Position numbers and translations under genes: made by a program. A stretch of 28,752 nucleotides of DNA. It comes from JBBKWQ01 sp037969115 (lineage in GTDB: Bacteria; Actinomycetota; Acidimicrobiia; Acidimicrobiales; Ilumatobacteraceae). Under the pieces are notes generated by a model. It was not told the origin of the DNA and searched no databases. It saw only the letters and a list, made by a program, of their open reading frames with translations. Positions 1 to 7,759 of this stretch are shown in pieces. The stretch lies in contig JBBKWQ010000183.1 in NCBI GenBank assembly GCA_037969115.1, forward strand, positions 1 to 28,752, written 5' to 3'. Position 1 is the stretch's first letter. The number at the start of each line of letters is the position of its first letter.

Positions 1-927
1 CTGGTGAACGAACACGGCATCGACCCCGGTGCGCTCACCGGCACCGGTCCGGGCGGTCGAATCACCCGTGAAGACGTTCTCGCCCACATCGATGCCACGG
101 GGTCGAAGCCGCAGGCATCGGCTCCCGCACCAGCGGCGGCACTTGCCGGCCCGGCGCCCGCCGCAGCCCAGGCCCCGATGGCGGCTCCACCCACACCGGT
201 TCTGCCCGCCGGCGAACGCGACAGTGCGGTGAAGTTGTCGAAGATCCGCAAGCTCACCGGCGACCACATGGTGGCCAGCAAGGCGATCTCGCCACACGCG
301 TTCAGCGTGGTCGAGGTCGACTACGCCAACGTCGACGCGGCACGTTCCAAGGTGAAGGCTGCGTTCAAGGCCGCCGAAGGATTCAGCCTGACGTACCTCC
401 CCTTCATCACCCGGGCGATCATCGACGGGCTGACGGAGTTCCCTCGCATGAACGCGAGCGTGAGCGGCGACGATCTCGTCGTGCACGGTTTCATCGACAT
501 CGGCATCGCCGTCGACCTCGACTACGAAGGGCTCCTGGCACCAGTGGTGCGAGCAGCCGAGACCAAGCGGCTGCGAGCGCTTGCACACGAGATCTCCGAT
601 CTCGCCGACCGCGCCCGCAATCGCAAGCTCGCACCCGACGAGATCCAGGGCGGCACGTTCACCATCTCGAACAACGGCTCGGCCGGCTCGGTGCTCACCA
701 TGCCGATCATCAATCAGCCCCAGGTTGCGATCATCTCCACCGATGCGATCGTGCGCAAGCCGGTCGTGGCGTCGTTGCCCGACGGTACCGACGCCATCGT
801 GGTACACCCGGTCGGCAATCTCGCGATGAGCTGGGACCACCGCGCCTTCGACGGCGCGTACGCCGCCGGCTTCCTGAAGCGCGTCAAGGAGATTCTCGAG
901 ACCCGCGACTGGAGCGCTGAGCTCTGA
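1..927 (+). CDS. Dihydrolipoamide acyltransferase (2-oxoacid dehydrogenase E2), 3' part
   Basis: C-terminal part of the E2 acyltransferase core of a pyruvate, 2-oxoglutarate or branched-chain 2-oxoacid dehydrogenase complex. The frame is open from base 1, so the gene starts upstream and the lipoyl domain(s) lie outside the window. Counting from the GTG at 4, residues 1-30 are a peripheral-subunit (E3)-binding domain (GIDPGALTGTGPGGRI then TREDV), residues 31-70 an Ala/Pro-rich swinging linker, and 77-307 the catalytic domain. The active-site motif DHRAFDG has His279 and Asp283. The stop is followed by one base and then the ATG of the lipB-lipA fusion, so the two are probably one operon: the lipoylation enzyme beside its substrate protein. 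In mycobacteria dlaT, lipB and lipA also cluster. Which 2-oxoacid it serves cannot be decided from this part. Confidence 0.93.
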   Translation: MVNEHGIDPGALTGTGPGGRITREDVLAHIDATGSKPQASAPAPAAALAGPAPAAAQAPMAAPPTPVLPAGERDSAVKLSKIRKLTGDHMVASKAISPHAFSVVEVDYANVDAARSKVKAAFKAAEGFSLTYLPFITRAIIDGLTEFPRMNASVSGDDLVVHGFIDIGIAVDLDYEGLLAPVVRAAETKRLRALAHEISDLADRARNRKLAPDEIQGGTFTISNNGSAGSVLTMPIINQPQVAIISTDAIVRKPVVASLPDGTDAIVVHPVGNLAMSWDHRAFDGAYAAGFLKRVKEILETRDWSAEL

Positions 928-928
928 C

Positions 929-2575
929 ATGGCAGCACCCCTCCGAGTCAGGTGGCTGGGACGGGTTGCGTACCGCGAAGCGTTCGCGTTGCAGACGGCG
1001 CTCTTCGAGCACGGACGCGGTCAGCACCTCCTGCTGCTCGAACATCCCCACGTGTTCACCTACGGTCCGCGAGCCGACCTCGCGAAGAACCTCTTGTGCG
1101 ATCCGGGGGTGGTCGGCGCCGACTTCGTGAAGGTCAACCGCGGTGGCGACATCACCTATCACGGCCCTGGACAGCTCGTGGGTTATCCCATCGTGTCGCT
1201 CCCGAACGCCAAGGGTTCGCTCGACCACGTGAGAAGCGTCGAGCAACTGCTCATCGACGCGCTCGTCGAGGTCGGACTCACCACCGCCGGACGGCTGCCC
1301 CAGTACCCGGGTGTCTGGATCGACGCCGAGGGCGAGCGGCCGCGCAAGATCGCGGCGATCGGCGTCCGTCTGGCGCGCGGTCGCACGATGCACGGGTTCG
1401 CGTTGAACATCGCCACCGACATGAGCTTCATGCGCACCCACATCGTTCCGTGCGGCATCGGTGAGCTACCCGTCACCTCATTACGCGAGGAAGGCGTCGA
1501 CACCACGATGCACGAGATCGCCGACATCGTGGCTCGACTCGCCGGACGACGGTGGAGTGGGGGAGCGATCGAACGTCAGGACGTCGCATGGCGACATCGT
1601 CCCGACGATCTCACCGCCTTTTCCCGCGGTGAGGGACCGGGGGAGAAGGTCCGGCTCACTGGTCGCCTCGCCGCTGCCGGCGTCACCGACGGTCTGTCGA
1701 TCGAAACTCGCAAGCCCGAGTGGCTTCGGCCGAAAGTCGTGCACGGTCCGGAGGTTTTGCAGCTGAAGCACACCATCCGCGATCTCGACCTGGTGACGGT
1801 CTGCGAGGACGCTGGATGCCCGAACCTCTCCGATTGCTGGTCCGACGGAACCGCCACGTTCATGGTGCTCGGCGAGCGATGCACGCGCGCTTGCGGCTTC
1901 TGCCTCGTAGACACGCGCAAGCCCGAATTGCCAGAGGCGGACGAGCCGATGCGTGTGGCCGAGGCGGTGGAACGCATGGGTCTCGATCATGCCGTGCTGA
2001 CCATGGTTGCCCGCGACGATCTGCCCGACGGCGGAATGGCACACGTCGCCGCGTGCGTCGAGGCCATCCGACTGCGCCGACCAGGTGCCCGCGTCGAGAC
2101 GTTGATCTCCGATGCCAAGGGTGATCGTGACGCGCTCGAGCTGTTGTTCGCCGTTCGTCCCGACGTGCTGAACCACAACATCGAAACGGTCGCTCGTCTC
2201 CAGCGTGCAGTACGTCCATCGGCTGGATACGCACGAAGCCTTTCGGTGCTCTCGAACGCGAAGAAGTCGGGACTGGTCACCAAGTCGAGCCTCATCGTCG
2301 GAATGGGTGAGCGCGACGACGAAGTGCTCGGCTGTCTGGCCGACCTGGCCTCGATCGGCACCGACATCGTCACGATCGGGCAGTACCTGCGCCCGACTTC
2401 GAACCACCTCCCTGTGGCACGCTGGGTCGAGCCCGTCGAGTTCACGCGTTGGAAGGCGATTGGTGAGGAACTCGGGATCGGTCACGTCGAGGCCAGCCCG
2501 CTCACCCGGTCGAGCTATCACGCCAAGGCTGCGGCCGACCGGGTCACCCCGGTCCGGGTCGGCTCCGGAACGTAG
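929..2575 (+). CDS. LipB-LipA fusion: octanoyltransferase plus lipoyl synthase
   Basis: A single 548-residue frame joining both steps of de novo lipoate assembly. Residues 1-215 are LipB, which moves octanoyl from acyl carrier protein to a lipoyl-domain lysine: RGGDITYHGPGQ at 71-82, catalytic Lys140 (RKIAAIG) and Cys175 (HIVPCGI). Residues about 240-548 are radical-SAM lipoyl synthase LipA, which inserts two sulfurs into the octanoyl chain: auxiliary-cluster cysteines 292, 297 and 303, the SAM-cluster motif CTRACGFC (Cys318, 322, 325), and a C-terminal RSSY at 527-530 supplying the serine ligand. All key residues of both enzymes are present, so both halves look active. The 25-residue linker has no in-frame ATG or GTG, which argues against internal initiation. 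LipB and LipA are normally separate proteins. The gene lies one base after the E2 stop. Function is secure; the fusion is read directly from the uninterrupted frame. Confidence 0.95.
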   Translation: MAAPLRVRWLGRVAYREAFALQTALFEHGRGQHLLLLEHPHVFTYGPRADLAKNLLCDPGVVGADFVKVNRGGDITYHGPGQLVGYPIVSLPNAKGSLDHVRSVEQLLIDALVEVGLTTAGRLPQYPGVWIDAEGERPRKIAAIGVRLARGRTMHGFALNIATDMSFMRTHIVPCGIGELPVTSLREEGVDTTMHEIADIVARLAGRRWSGGAIERQDVAWRHRPDDLTAFSRGEGPGEKVRLTGRLAAAGVTDGLSIETRKPEWLRPKVVHGPEVLQLKHTIRDLDLVTVCEDAGCPNLSDCWSDGTATFMVLGERCTRACGFCLVDTRKPELPEADEPMRVAEAVERMGLDHAVLTMVARDDLPDGGMAHVAACVEAIRLRRPGARVETLISDAKGDRDALELLFAVRPDVLNHNIETVARLQRAVRPSAGYARSLSVLSNAKKSGLVTKSSLIVGMGERDDEVLGCLADLASIGTDIVTIGQYLRPTSNHLPVARWVEPVEFTRWKAIGEELGIGHVEASPLTRSSYHAKAAADRVTPVRVGSGT

Positions 2576-2630
2576 GTTTCGAGGCTTGGCCGTGGGTCGG
2601 GCGGCTCAAGTCGCGCAGACACCTGGTCGA

Positions 2631-2636
2631 TAGCGT
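2631..2636 (+). promoter_or_regulatory. Candidate -10 box for leaderless dxr
   Basis: TAGCGT lies seven bases before the dxr ATG. With a start 6-8 bases after the -10 box, the transcript would begin at or next to the ATG. No Shine-Dalgarno sequence precedes dxr, and I see no convincing -35 box. The same spacing recurs at several other genes in the window. Confidence 0.45.
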
Positions 2637-2643
2637 CAGGGTC

Positions 2644-3807
2644 ATGTCAGCTGTTCGTGTCGCGCTTGCCGGGTCGTCGGGCTCCATCGGCACGCAGACG
2701 CTCGATGTCATCCGCGCCGAAGCGGGTGCCTACGAGGTGGTTGCGCTCGGTGCGGGCCGATCGGCCGACCTGCTGATCGAACAGGCGAACGAGTTCAGGC
2801 CTCAAGTGGTCGCAGTCGCCGACGAACAAGCTCGTCGCGCGGTCGCAGCGGCGCTGCCGTTCTGTGACGTGGTCGCCGATTTCACCGACCTGGTCGAGCC
2901 GGCCGATGTGGTGATCAACGGTGTCGTCGGTTTTGCCGGGCTCGACGTCACGGTCGCAACGTTGCGGGCAGGCAGGCGGCTCGGGCTGGCCAACAAGGAA
3001 AGCCTGATCGCAGCCGGGCCCGTGGTACAGCCGCTCCGCGACACGCCGGGAGCCGAGATCGTTCCGGTCGACAGTGAACACTGCGCGTTGCATCAATGTC
3101 TCCGCTCCAGCGAGGACGCAGCGCGTGAAGTCGCTCGCCTCGTGCTCACCGCCAGTGGCGGGCCGTTTCGCGGACGCCGTGCCGACGACCTCGCCGCGGT
3201 GACCATCGACGATGCGCTCGCTCACCCGACCTGGTCGATGGGCCCCAAGATCACCATCGATTCGAGCACGCTGATGAACAAGGGTCTCGAGGTCATCGAG
3301 GCTCACGAGTTGTTCGGCACCTCGTTCGATCAGATCGACGTGGTCGTGCATCCGCAATCGGTGGTGCACTCGATGGTCGAGTTCACCGACGGTTCCACGA
3401 TCGCCCAGCTCTCGATGCCCGACATGCGACTTCCGATCGGATATGCATTGGGGTATCCGGCCCGCATCACGTCGCCGTTCGGGCGCATCGACTGGACCCG
3501 GCTGTCGAGGCTCGACTTCGAACCTCCCGACACGGTTGCGTTCCCCTGTCTCACCCTGGCGTATCAGGCTGGGCGTGCCGCCGGGGCGGCACCCGCCTGG
3601 CTGAGCGCCGCCAACGAGACCGCAGTTGACGCTTTCTTGACAGGTCGCCTTCGCTGGAATCAGATCGTCGATGTCTGTGTTGCAACTCTTGACGCTTACG
3701 ACGGTGTAATCCCGGGTACCGTCGAGGATGTCATCGAGGCCGATCGGCAAGCGCGTGTCGTCGCCGAACAGATCATCAGCCGTATCCCCCACACGAAGAC
3801 AGCGTGA
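2644..3807 (+). CDS. dxr: 1-deoxy-D-xylulose 5-phosphate reductoisomerase
   Basis: Second enzyme of the MEP isoprenoid pathway: it rearranges and reduces DXP to 2-C-methyl-D-erythritol 4-phosphate with NADPH in the cytosol. The 387 residues match the family length. Visible motifs are the NADPH loop GSSGSIG (10-16), ANKESLI (116-122), the metal ligands Asp143 and Glu145 in PVDSEH, SGGPFR (171-176), the block MNKGLEVIEAHELF (211-224) with metal-binding Glu216 and Glu219, and HPQSVVHSMVEF. It starts at an ATG with no ribosome site but a -10-like hexamer seven bases upstream, so it may begin its own leaderless transcript. The protease gene follows after 7 bases and ispG comes next, an order also found in Mycobacterium (Rv2870c-Rv2868c). 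Confidence 0.97.
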   Translation: MSAVRVALAGSSGSIGTQTLDVIRAEAGAYEVVALGAGRSADLLIEQANEFRPQVVAVADEQARRAVAAALPFCDVVADFTDLVEPADVVINGVVGFAGLDVTVATLRAGRRLGLANKESLIAAGPVVQPLRDTPGAEIVPVDSEHCALHQCLRSSEDAAREVARLVLTASGGPFRGRRADDLAAVTIDDALAHPTWSMGPKITIDSSTLMNKGLEVIEAHELFGTSFDQIDVVVHPQSVVHSMVEFTDGSTIAQLSMPDMRLPIGYALGYPARITSPFGRIDWTRLSRLDFEPPDTVAFPCLTLAYQAGRAAGAAPAWLSAANETAVDAFLTGRLRWNQIVDVCVATLDAYDGVIPGTVEDVIEADRQARVVAEQIISRIPHTKTA

Positions 3808-3814
3808 GTGATTC

Positions 3815-5071
3815 ATGAGCACCGTCGAGAAACTCAAATCCGAGGTCATGGCAGGCGGGTCGGTCGTCGAGCGCGCCGATGACGAGCTGGTCGGTGGATG
3901 GCGCGGAGCGTTGGGTGTTCTCGGCGTCGCGGCACTGATCGGCTCCCTGGCGTTCTTCAGCATCTGGTGGTTCGTGTTCGCCGTCGGCGTGCTTCTCTCG
4001 ATCACGATGCACGAGCTCGGTCACTTCGCCACAGCTCGCTGGACCGGCATGAAGGCCACGCAGTTCTTCATCGGATTCGGTCAACGTTTGTGGAGCTTTC
4101 GCCGCGGCGAGACCGAATACGGCATTCGGGCCATCCCCGCTGGTGCGTTCGTACGCATCATCGGCATGAACTCGATGGACGACGTCGAGCAGGGTGACGA
4201 AGACCGGACGTACCGCTCGAAGAGCTATCCGCGTCGGATGCTCGTCATCAGCGCTGGGTCGATCATGCACATGCTCATTGCGATCGTGCTGCTCTTCTCG
4301 GTCTACGCGATCGACGGCGAAACGGTCTATCTCGACGGCGTCGAGGTCGCGGAACTCACCGCCGGCGGACCGGCCCAGTTGGCGGGCTTCCAGACCGGTG
4401 ACGTCATCACCGACGTGGGGGGCGAGTTCATCGACGGCACCAACTTCGGCACAGCGGTGCGGAAGAACGGCCCGGGCGATGTCGTGGCGTTCGAGGTCAT
4501 CCGTGATGGTTCGCCGATCACGATCGACGTGGAATTGGGCACGGCTCCGGCCGAAATCGGGGCCGGCACCGGCGCTGCGTTCGTCGGTGTCAGCAGCGTG
4601 AGCCGCAGCGAGTTGCAGGATCACTCACTGCTCGCCGCTGCCGGCAACGCCACCACCGACATCTTCCCGCAGTCGTGGGAGATGACGAAGGGTGCGCTCA
4701 AGGTGCTGAATCCGGTGACCGTGTTCACACACGTCGCCGGAACGAACGACGATCTCGCCACCCGACCGACCACGTTGATCGGCGTGACGGGCCTGAGCGA
4801 CGATGTCGGCGACTCGCAGGGCATCATGGGAATCGTCTACCTGCTGGCGATCCTCAACGTCTTCGTCGGCGTGTTCAACATGTTGCCGTTGCTGCCCCTC
4901 GACGGCGGACATGCCGCGATCGCCACGTACGAGCGGGTCCGTGAACGAAACGGCCAGCGTTATTACGCCGATGTCGCCAAGATGATGCCGTTCGCCATGG
5001 CTGTGATGACGTTGCTGCTGTTCCTGTTCGCGTCGGGGCTGTATCTCGACGTCACCGACCCCATCGGCTGA
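3815..5071 (+). CDS. Site-2 (intramembrane) zinc metalloprotease, RseP/Rip1 type
   Basis: Intramembrane protease of peptidase family M50, which in relatives cleaves membrane-anchored anti-sigma factors and other single-pass proteins. Of 418 residues, about 35-62 form the first membrane segments. The zinc site HELGH is at 66-70 and the third ligand motif LDGGH at 362-366, after NMLPLLP. Membrane helices lie near 141-165, 335-358 and 391-410. A PDZ-like domain covers about 168-245 (GGPAQLAGFQTGDVI). It starts 7 bases after the dxr stop, so it is likely co-transcribed with dxr. Its place between two MEP genes is conserved in actinobacteria, though the reason is unclear. The membrane protein encoded at 7760-8632 beside a sigma factor is one conceivable substrate, which is inference only. 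Confidence 0.93.
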   Translation: MSTVEKLKSEVMAGGSVVERADDELVGGWRGALGVLGVAALIGSLAFFSIWWFVFAVGVLLSITMHELGHFATARWTGMKATQFFIGFGQRLWSFRRGETEYGIRAIPAGAFVRIIGMNSMDDVEQGDEDRTYRSKSYPRRMLVISAGSIMHMLIAIVLLFSVYAIDGETVYLDGVEVAELTAGGPAQLAGFQTGDVITDVGGEFIDGTNFGTAVRKNGPGDVVAFEVIRDGSPITIDVELGTAPAEIGAGTGAAFVGVSSVSRSELQDHSLLAAAGNATTDIFPQSWEMTKGALKVLNPVTVFTHVAGTNDDLATRPTTLIGVTGLSDDVGDSQGIMGIVYLLAILNVFVGVFNMLPLLPLDGGHAAIATYERVRERNGQRYYADVAKMMPFAMAVMTLLLFLFASGLYLDVTDPIG

Positions 5072-5125
5072 CGCTCCCGAGCGTTGCCAGCCCTCCGGCG
5101 CGTCGATAAGCCCTTGGTCGGTCGG

Positions 5126-5131
5126 TACGAT
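5126..5131 (+). promoter_or_regulatory. Candidate -10 box for leaderless ispG
   Basis: TACGAT sits seven bases before the ispG ATG, with TCGATA (5103-5108) 17 bases further upstream matching TTGACA at four of six positions. The geometry predicts a transcript starting at the ATG. There is no Shine-Dalgarno sequence in the 67-base gap after the protease gene. Confidence 0.5.
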
Positions 5132-5138
5132 CGGCAAC

Positions 5139-6368
5139 ATGGACGTCACCGACTGGACAACCGAGCGCAAACAGACGCGTCAGATCACCGTCGGCGATGT
5201 ACCGGTGGGAGGTGGCGCCCCCGTCACCGTTCAGTCGATGACGATCACGAAGACGGCCGACGTCGAAGGCACGCTGCAGCAGATCTATGCGCTTGCCGCC
5301 GCGGGCTGCGACATCGTGAGGTGTACGTGCAACGAGGCAGCCGCCGCCGAGGGGCTCGCCCAGATCGTGCCGCGCTCGCCGATTCCGGTGATCGCCGACA
5401 TCCACCATCAGTACAAGATGGCGCTCGCCGCCATGGAGGCCGGGGTGCAGGGCTTGCGATTGAACCCCGGCAACATTCGCAAACCCGACCACATCAAGGC
5501 GGTGGCCACCGAGGCGCGAGAACGCAACCTGCCGATTCGCATCGGTGTGAATGCAGGGTCGCTCGATCCGGAGCTCTACGACAAGTACGGCGGTCCGACG
5601 CCCGAGGCGATGGTCGAGTCTGCGTTGCGCGAGATCGACTACTTCCACGAGGTCGACTTCGACCTCATCAAGATCTCCGTGAAAGCGTCCAGCGTTCCAC
5701 TGATGGTCGAGGCGTACCGGCAGCTGTCCGAGGTCACCGATTACCCGTTGCACCTCGGTGTGACCGAGGCTGGTCCGCCGCCCGCCGGGCTGGTCAAGGC
5801 CACGGCCGGCATCGCAACGCTGCTGCTGGAGGGCATCGGCGACACGATCCGCTACTCGCTCACCGCCGACCCCGTCGAGGAGGCCCGCGCCGGTCGGCAG
5901 TTGCTCGAGGCACTCGGGTTGCGTGAGAGAAAGAACGTCGATCTCATCGCCTGCCCTTCGTGCGGTCGGGCCGAGGTCGACGTGATCGACGTGGCCAATC
6001 GGGCGATGCAGGCGTTCGGCGATCGGAAGTTGCCACTACAGGTGGCCGTGATGGGCTGCGTGGTGAACGGACCCGGTGAGGCACGCGAGGCCGACATCGG
6101 TATCGCCGCCGGCAACAAACGTGGCCACCTCTACGTGAAGGGCCGCAACATCGCCGTGGTACCCGAAGACGATATGGTCGATGCGCTCGTGGAATGGGCC
6201 GAGTTCATCAACGAACACGGCGTCGACGCCGCCATCGAGAAGGCCGACACGACCGTGGCCGAACGTGAGGCGGCGAAGGATCGTTCGGCGCTGCTGGCCG
6301 AACAGGGCGACGACGCCAACCACGCAGGGGAGAAGATCGTCGAGATCCGCAAGAGGATCTCCGGCTGA
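5139..6368 (+). CDS. ispG: 4-hydroxy-3-methylbut-2-en-1-yl diphosphate synthase
   Basis: MEP-pathway [4Fe-4S] enzyme (GcpE) that reductively opens the cyclic diphosphate MEcPP to HMBPP. The 409 residues fit the bacterial two-domain form: a TIM barrel at about 10-255 (VTVQSMTITKT at 29-39, LRLNPGNI at 107-114) followed by the cluster domain. Cluster ligands are Cys272 and Cys275 (CPSC), Cys307 (MGCVVNGPGEA) and Glu314. The C-terminal 50 residues form a charged helical tail (AEREAAKDRSALLAEQ) that looks non-catalytic. It is the second MEP gene in the cluster with dxr and appears to have its own leaderless promoter. The ATG at 5139 is the only start that suits both the promoter spacing and the family N-terminus. 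Confidence 0.97.
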   Translation: MDVTDWTTERKQTRQITVGDVPVGGGAPVTVQSMTITKTADVEGTLQQIYALAAAGCDIVRCTCNEAAAAEGLAQIVPRSPIPVIADIHHQYKMALAAMEAGVQGLRLNPGNIRKPDHIKAVATEARERNLPIRIGVNAGSLDPELYDKYGGPTPEAMVESALREIDYFHEVDFDLIKISVKASSVPLMVEAYRQLSEVTDYPLHLGVTEAGPPPAGLVKATAGIATLLLEGIGDTIRYSLTADPVEEARAGRQLLEALGLRERKNVDLIACPSCGRAEVDVIDVANRAMQAFGDRKLPLQVAVMGCVVNGPGEAREADIGIAAGNKRGHLYVKGRNIAVVPEDDMVDALVEWAEFINEHGVDAAIEKADTTVAEREAAKDRSALLAEQGDDANHAGEKIVEIRKRISG

Positions 6369-6409
6369 CGATTCGTCAGCGCGGCGGCCGCGATGTGATG
6401 ATCGCAGGC

Positions 6410-7141
6410 ATGAACCCTCGTGATGTCATGCAAGCCGTGTGCGCCCCGACCGGCAAGATCGGAGCAGCGTTCTACTTCGCGCCCGAGACCCTGGCGCACG
6501 GGAAATCGCTCGGTATCGATGGATTCCGGTTCTACATCGTCGGGCGCGGCGGGGTGCTCGGCAACGTCGAAGCCGCCGTGGTGCACAGCGCCTTCGGGTA
6601 CTTCCACCCGGCCATGATCGCCAAGCTCTGGGATTCGGGCATCAAGACGATCGCGCCTCGCGACTGCGCTCGCGAGTACATCGGTCAGGCGCACGGGTTC
6701 GGTCGACGTCTGTTCGCCGACGTCGAAGGCCTCGATGGGTATGTCGACGCAGCGACCGCTCTCGTCAACGCTCCGGAGGCGATCTCGCAGTCGTTGTTCG
6801 CAGCCGTGCGCGCCGAGCCGGTGCCGGCAGACGCGTCCGCTGCTGCGATGCATCAGGCGATGGTGCTTCGCGAAATGCGAGGCAGCATCCACCTGTTGGC
6901 GATCGCAGCCGTTGGTCTGCACAGCTCGGTCGCCCACGCGATCAAGCGTCCCGACGACGTTGCTGCGTTCGGCTACGGCGATGCGGTCCCGACGGTCACC
7001 GACGCCGATCGTGTGGCCTGGCAGCGTGCCGAGGACATGACCGACGAGCTGATGATGCAGTCGTTCGCATCGCTCACCGAAGCGCAGTCCGATGCGCTCG
7101 TTGCGGGTACCGAGGCCATGGCCGCCAAGCTCGGTGTCTGA
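6410..7141 (+). CDS. SCO6745-family protein, function unknown
   Basis: A 243-residue soluble protein resembling the actinobacterial SCO6745 (EvbL) family. The family pattern is visible near the N-terminus: AAFYFAPE, then a glycine-rich GIDGFRFYIVGRGGVLGNV, then FGYFHPAMIAKLW. The rest is predicted helical and Ala-rich, with no catalytic motif, signal peptide or membrane segment that I recognise. I chose ATG 6410 over the in-frame GTG 6395 and ATG 6398 because the family begins close to this point and a weak -10-like GATGAT lies seven bases upstream. It follows ispG by 41 bases and faces the lipoprotein gene at 7169-7684 across a hairpin. Its biochemical role is not established. Confidence 0.75.
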   Translation: MNPRDVMQAVCAPTGKIGAAFYFAPETLAHGKSLGIDGFRFYIVGRGGVLGNVEAAVVHSAFGYFHPAMIAKLWDSGIKTIAPRDCAREYIGQAHGFGRRLFADVEGLDGYVDAATALVNAPEAISQSLFAAVRAEPVPADASAAAMHQAMVLREMRGSIHLLAIAAVGLHSSVAHAIKRPDDVAAFGYGDAVPTVTDADRVAWQRAEDMTDELMMQSFASLTEAQSDALVAGTEAMAAKLGV

Positions 7142-7164
7142 CTGCTGACGAGGCCCCGCAGACG

Positions 7165-7186
7165 GCGATCAGAACGGACTGATCGC
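7165..7186. terminator. Hairpin at a convergent gene junction
   Basis: Perfect inverted repeat: GCGATCAG, a six-base loop (aacgga), CTGATCGC. It lies between the ends of the 6410-7141 and 7169-7684 genes and includes the stop codon of the latter. There is no T-tract on either strand, so it would act as an intrinsic terminator lacking a U-run, or as an mRNA 3'-end barrier, in both directions. Confidence 0.45.
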
Positions 7187-7684
7187 GAACTCCTCATCAG
7201 ATCCCAACGCGAGCACGAGTGACCAGTCGTCCTCGAAGTGGTCGAGCACATACATCACGAAGTATTCGCTGCCCGGGTCTGCGCCTTGGTAGCGCATCTG
7301 TATCGACCAGATCTCGCGTCCTTCGTAGGGCGGGTTCAGGGCCTCCGGGTTCGACTCGATCCGCGAGATCTCCACCGCTGGTTCTGTTTCCGCGGGACTG
7401 CCGACGGCCTTGCGGAACCGGTCGAGGTCGATGCCGGTCGCGATCGTGTTCTCGAGCACGGCTTGGGTCATTCCGGCTTCCACGGAGGCCGGGCTGAGCT
7501 CGGCGTAGAGCGATTCCCAATCTTCGGCGAGGAGTGCGGCGTTGATGTCGTCGATGGTCGATGCGGCGACTGCGATCGGTTCGCTCACCGACGCGTCTGT
7601 GACGGTCGCCGAGTCGCTGCTACAGCCCAACGTGACCAACGCGGTGATGACGCAGGCTCCGATGCTCGACAGACGACGTTTCAT
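7169..7684 (-). CDS. Small lipoprotein, function unknown
   Basis: A 171-residue exported protein. The N-terminus MKRRLSSIGACVITALVTLG ends at lipobox Cys21, followed by SSDS, so it should be diacylated and anchored on the outer face of the membrane. The mature part is acidic, with a helical stretch (DDINAALLAEDWESLYAELS) and a beta-rich C-terminus (WSIQMRYQGADPGSEYFVMY). The first half looks like a small helical sensor or stress-protein fold, but I recognise no family. An open frame extends 18 codons upstream, but ATG 7684 is chosen because the signal peptide begins there and TACCGT lies seven bases before it. It is downstream of the sigma/membrane-protein pair but seems to have its own promoter. 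Confidence 0.8.
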   Translation of the reverse strand: MKRRLSSIGACVITALVTLGCSSDSATVTDASVSEPIAVAASTIDDINAALLAEDWESLYAELSPASVEAGMTQAVLENTIATGIDLDRFRKAVGSPAETEPAVEISRIESNPEALNPPYEGREIWSIQMRYQGADPGSEYFVMYVLDHFEDDWSLVLALGSDEEFAISPF

Positions 7685-7691
7685 CCGGGGC

Positions 7692-7697
7692 ACGGTA
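7692..7697 (-). promoter_or_regulatory. Candidate -10 box for the 7169-7684 lipoprotein
   Basis: On the minus strand TACCGT is followed by seven bases and then the ATG at 7684, again predicting a leaderless transcript. I see no good -35 element. Confidence 0.45.
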
Positions 7698-7759
7698 CCG
7701 ATGGCGACGCGAGGTCGGCTAGGGCACTTGGGCCTCACCTGCGGTCGTCGACCAGGGCC

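Noticed and set aside
2647..4005. Minus-strand frame of about 450 codons over dxr and the protease start
   Set aside because: Spans two well-supported plus-strand genes, and its translation is Arg/Asp/His-rich noise.
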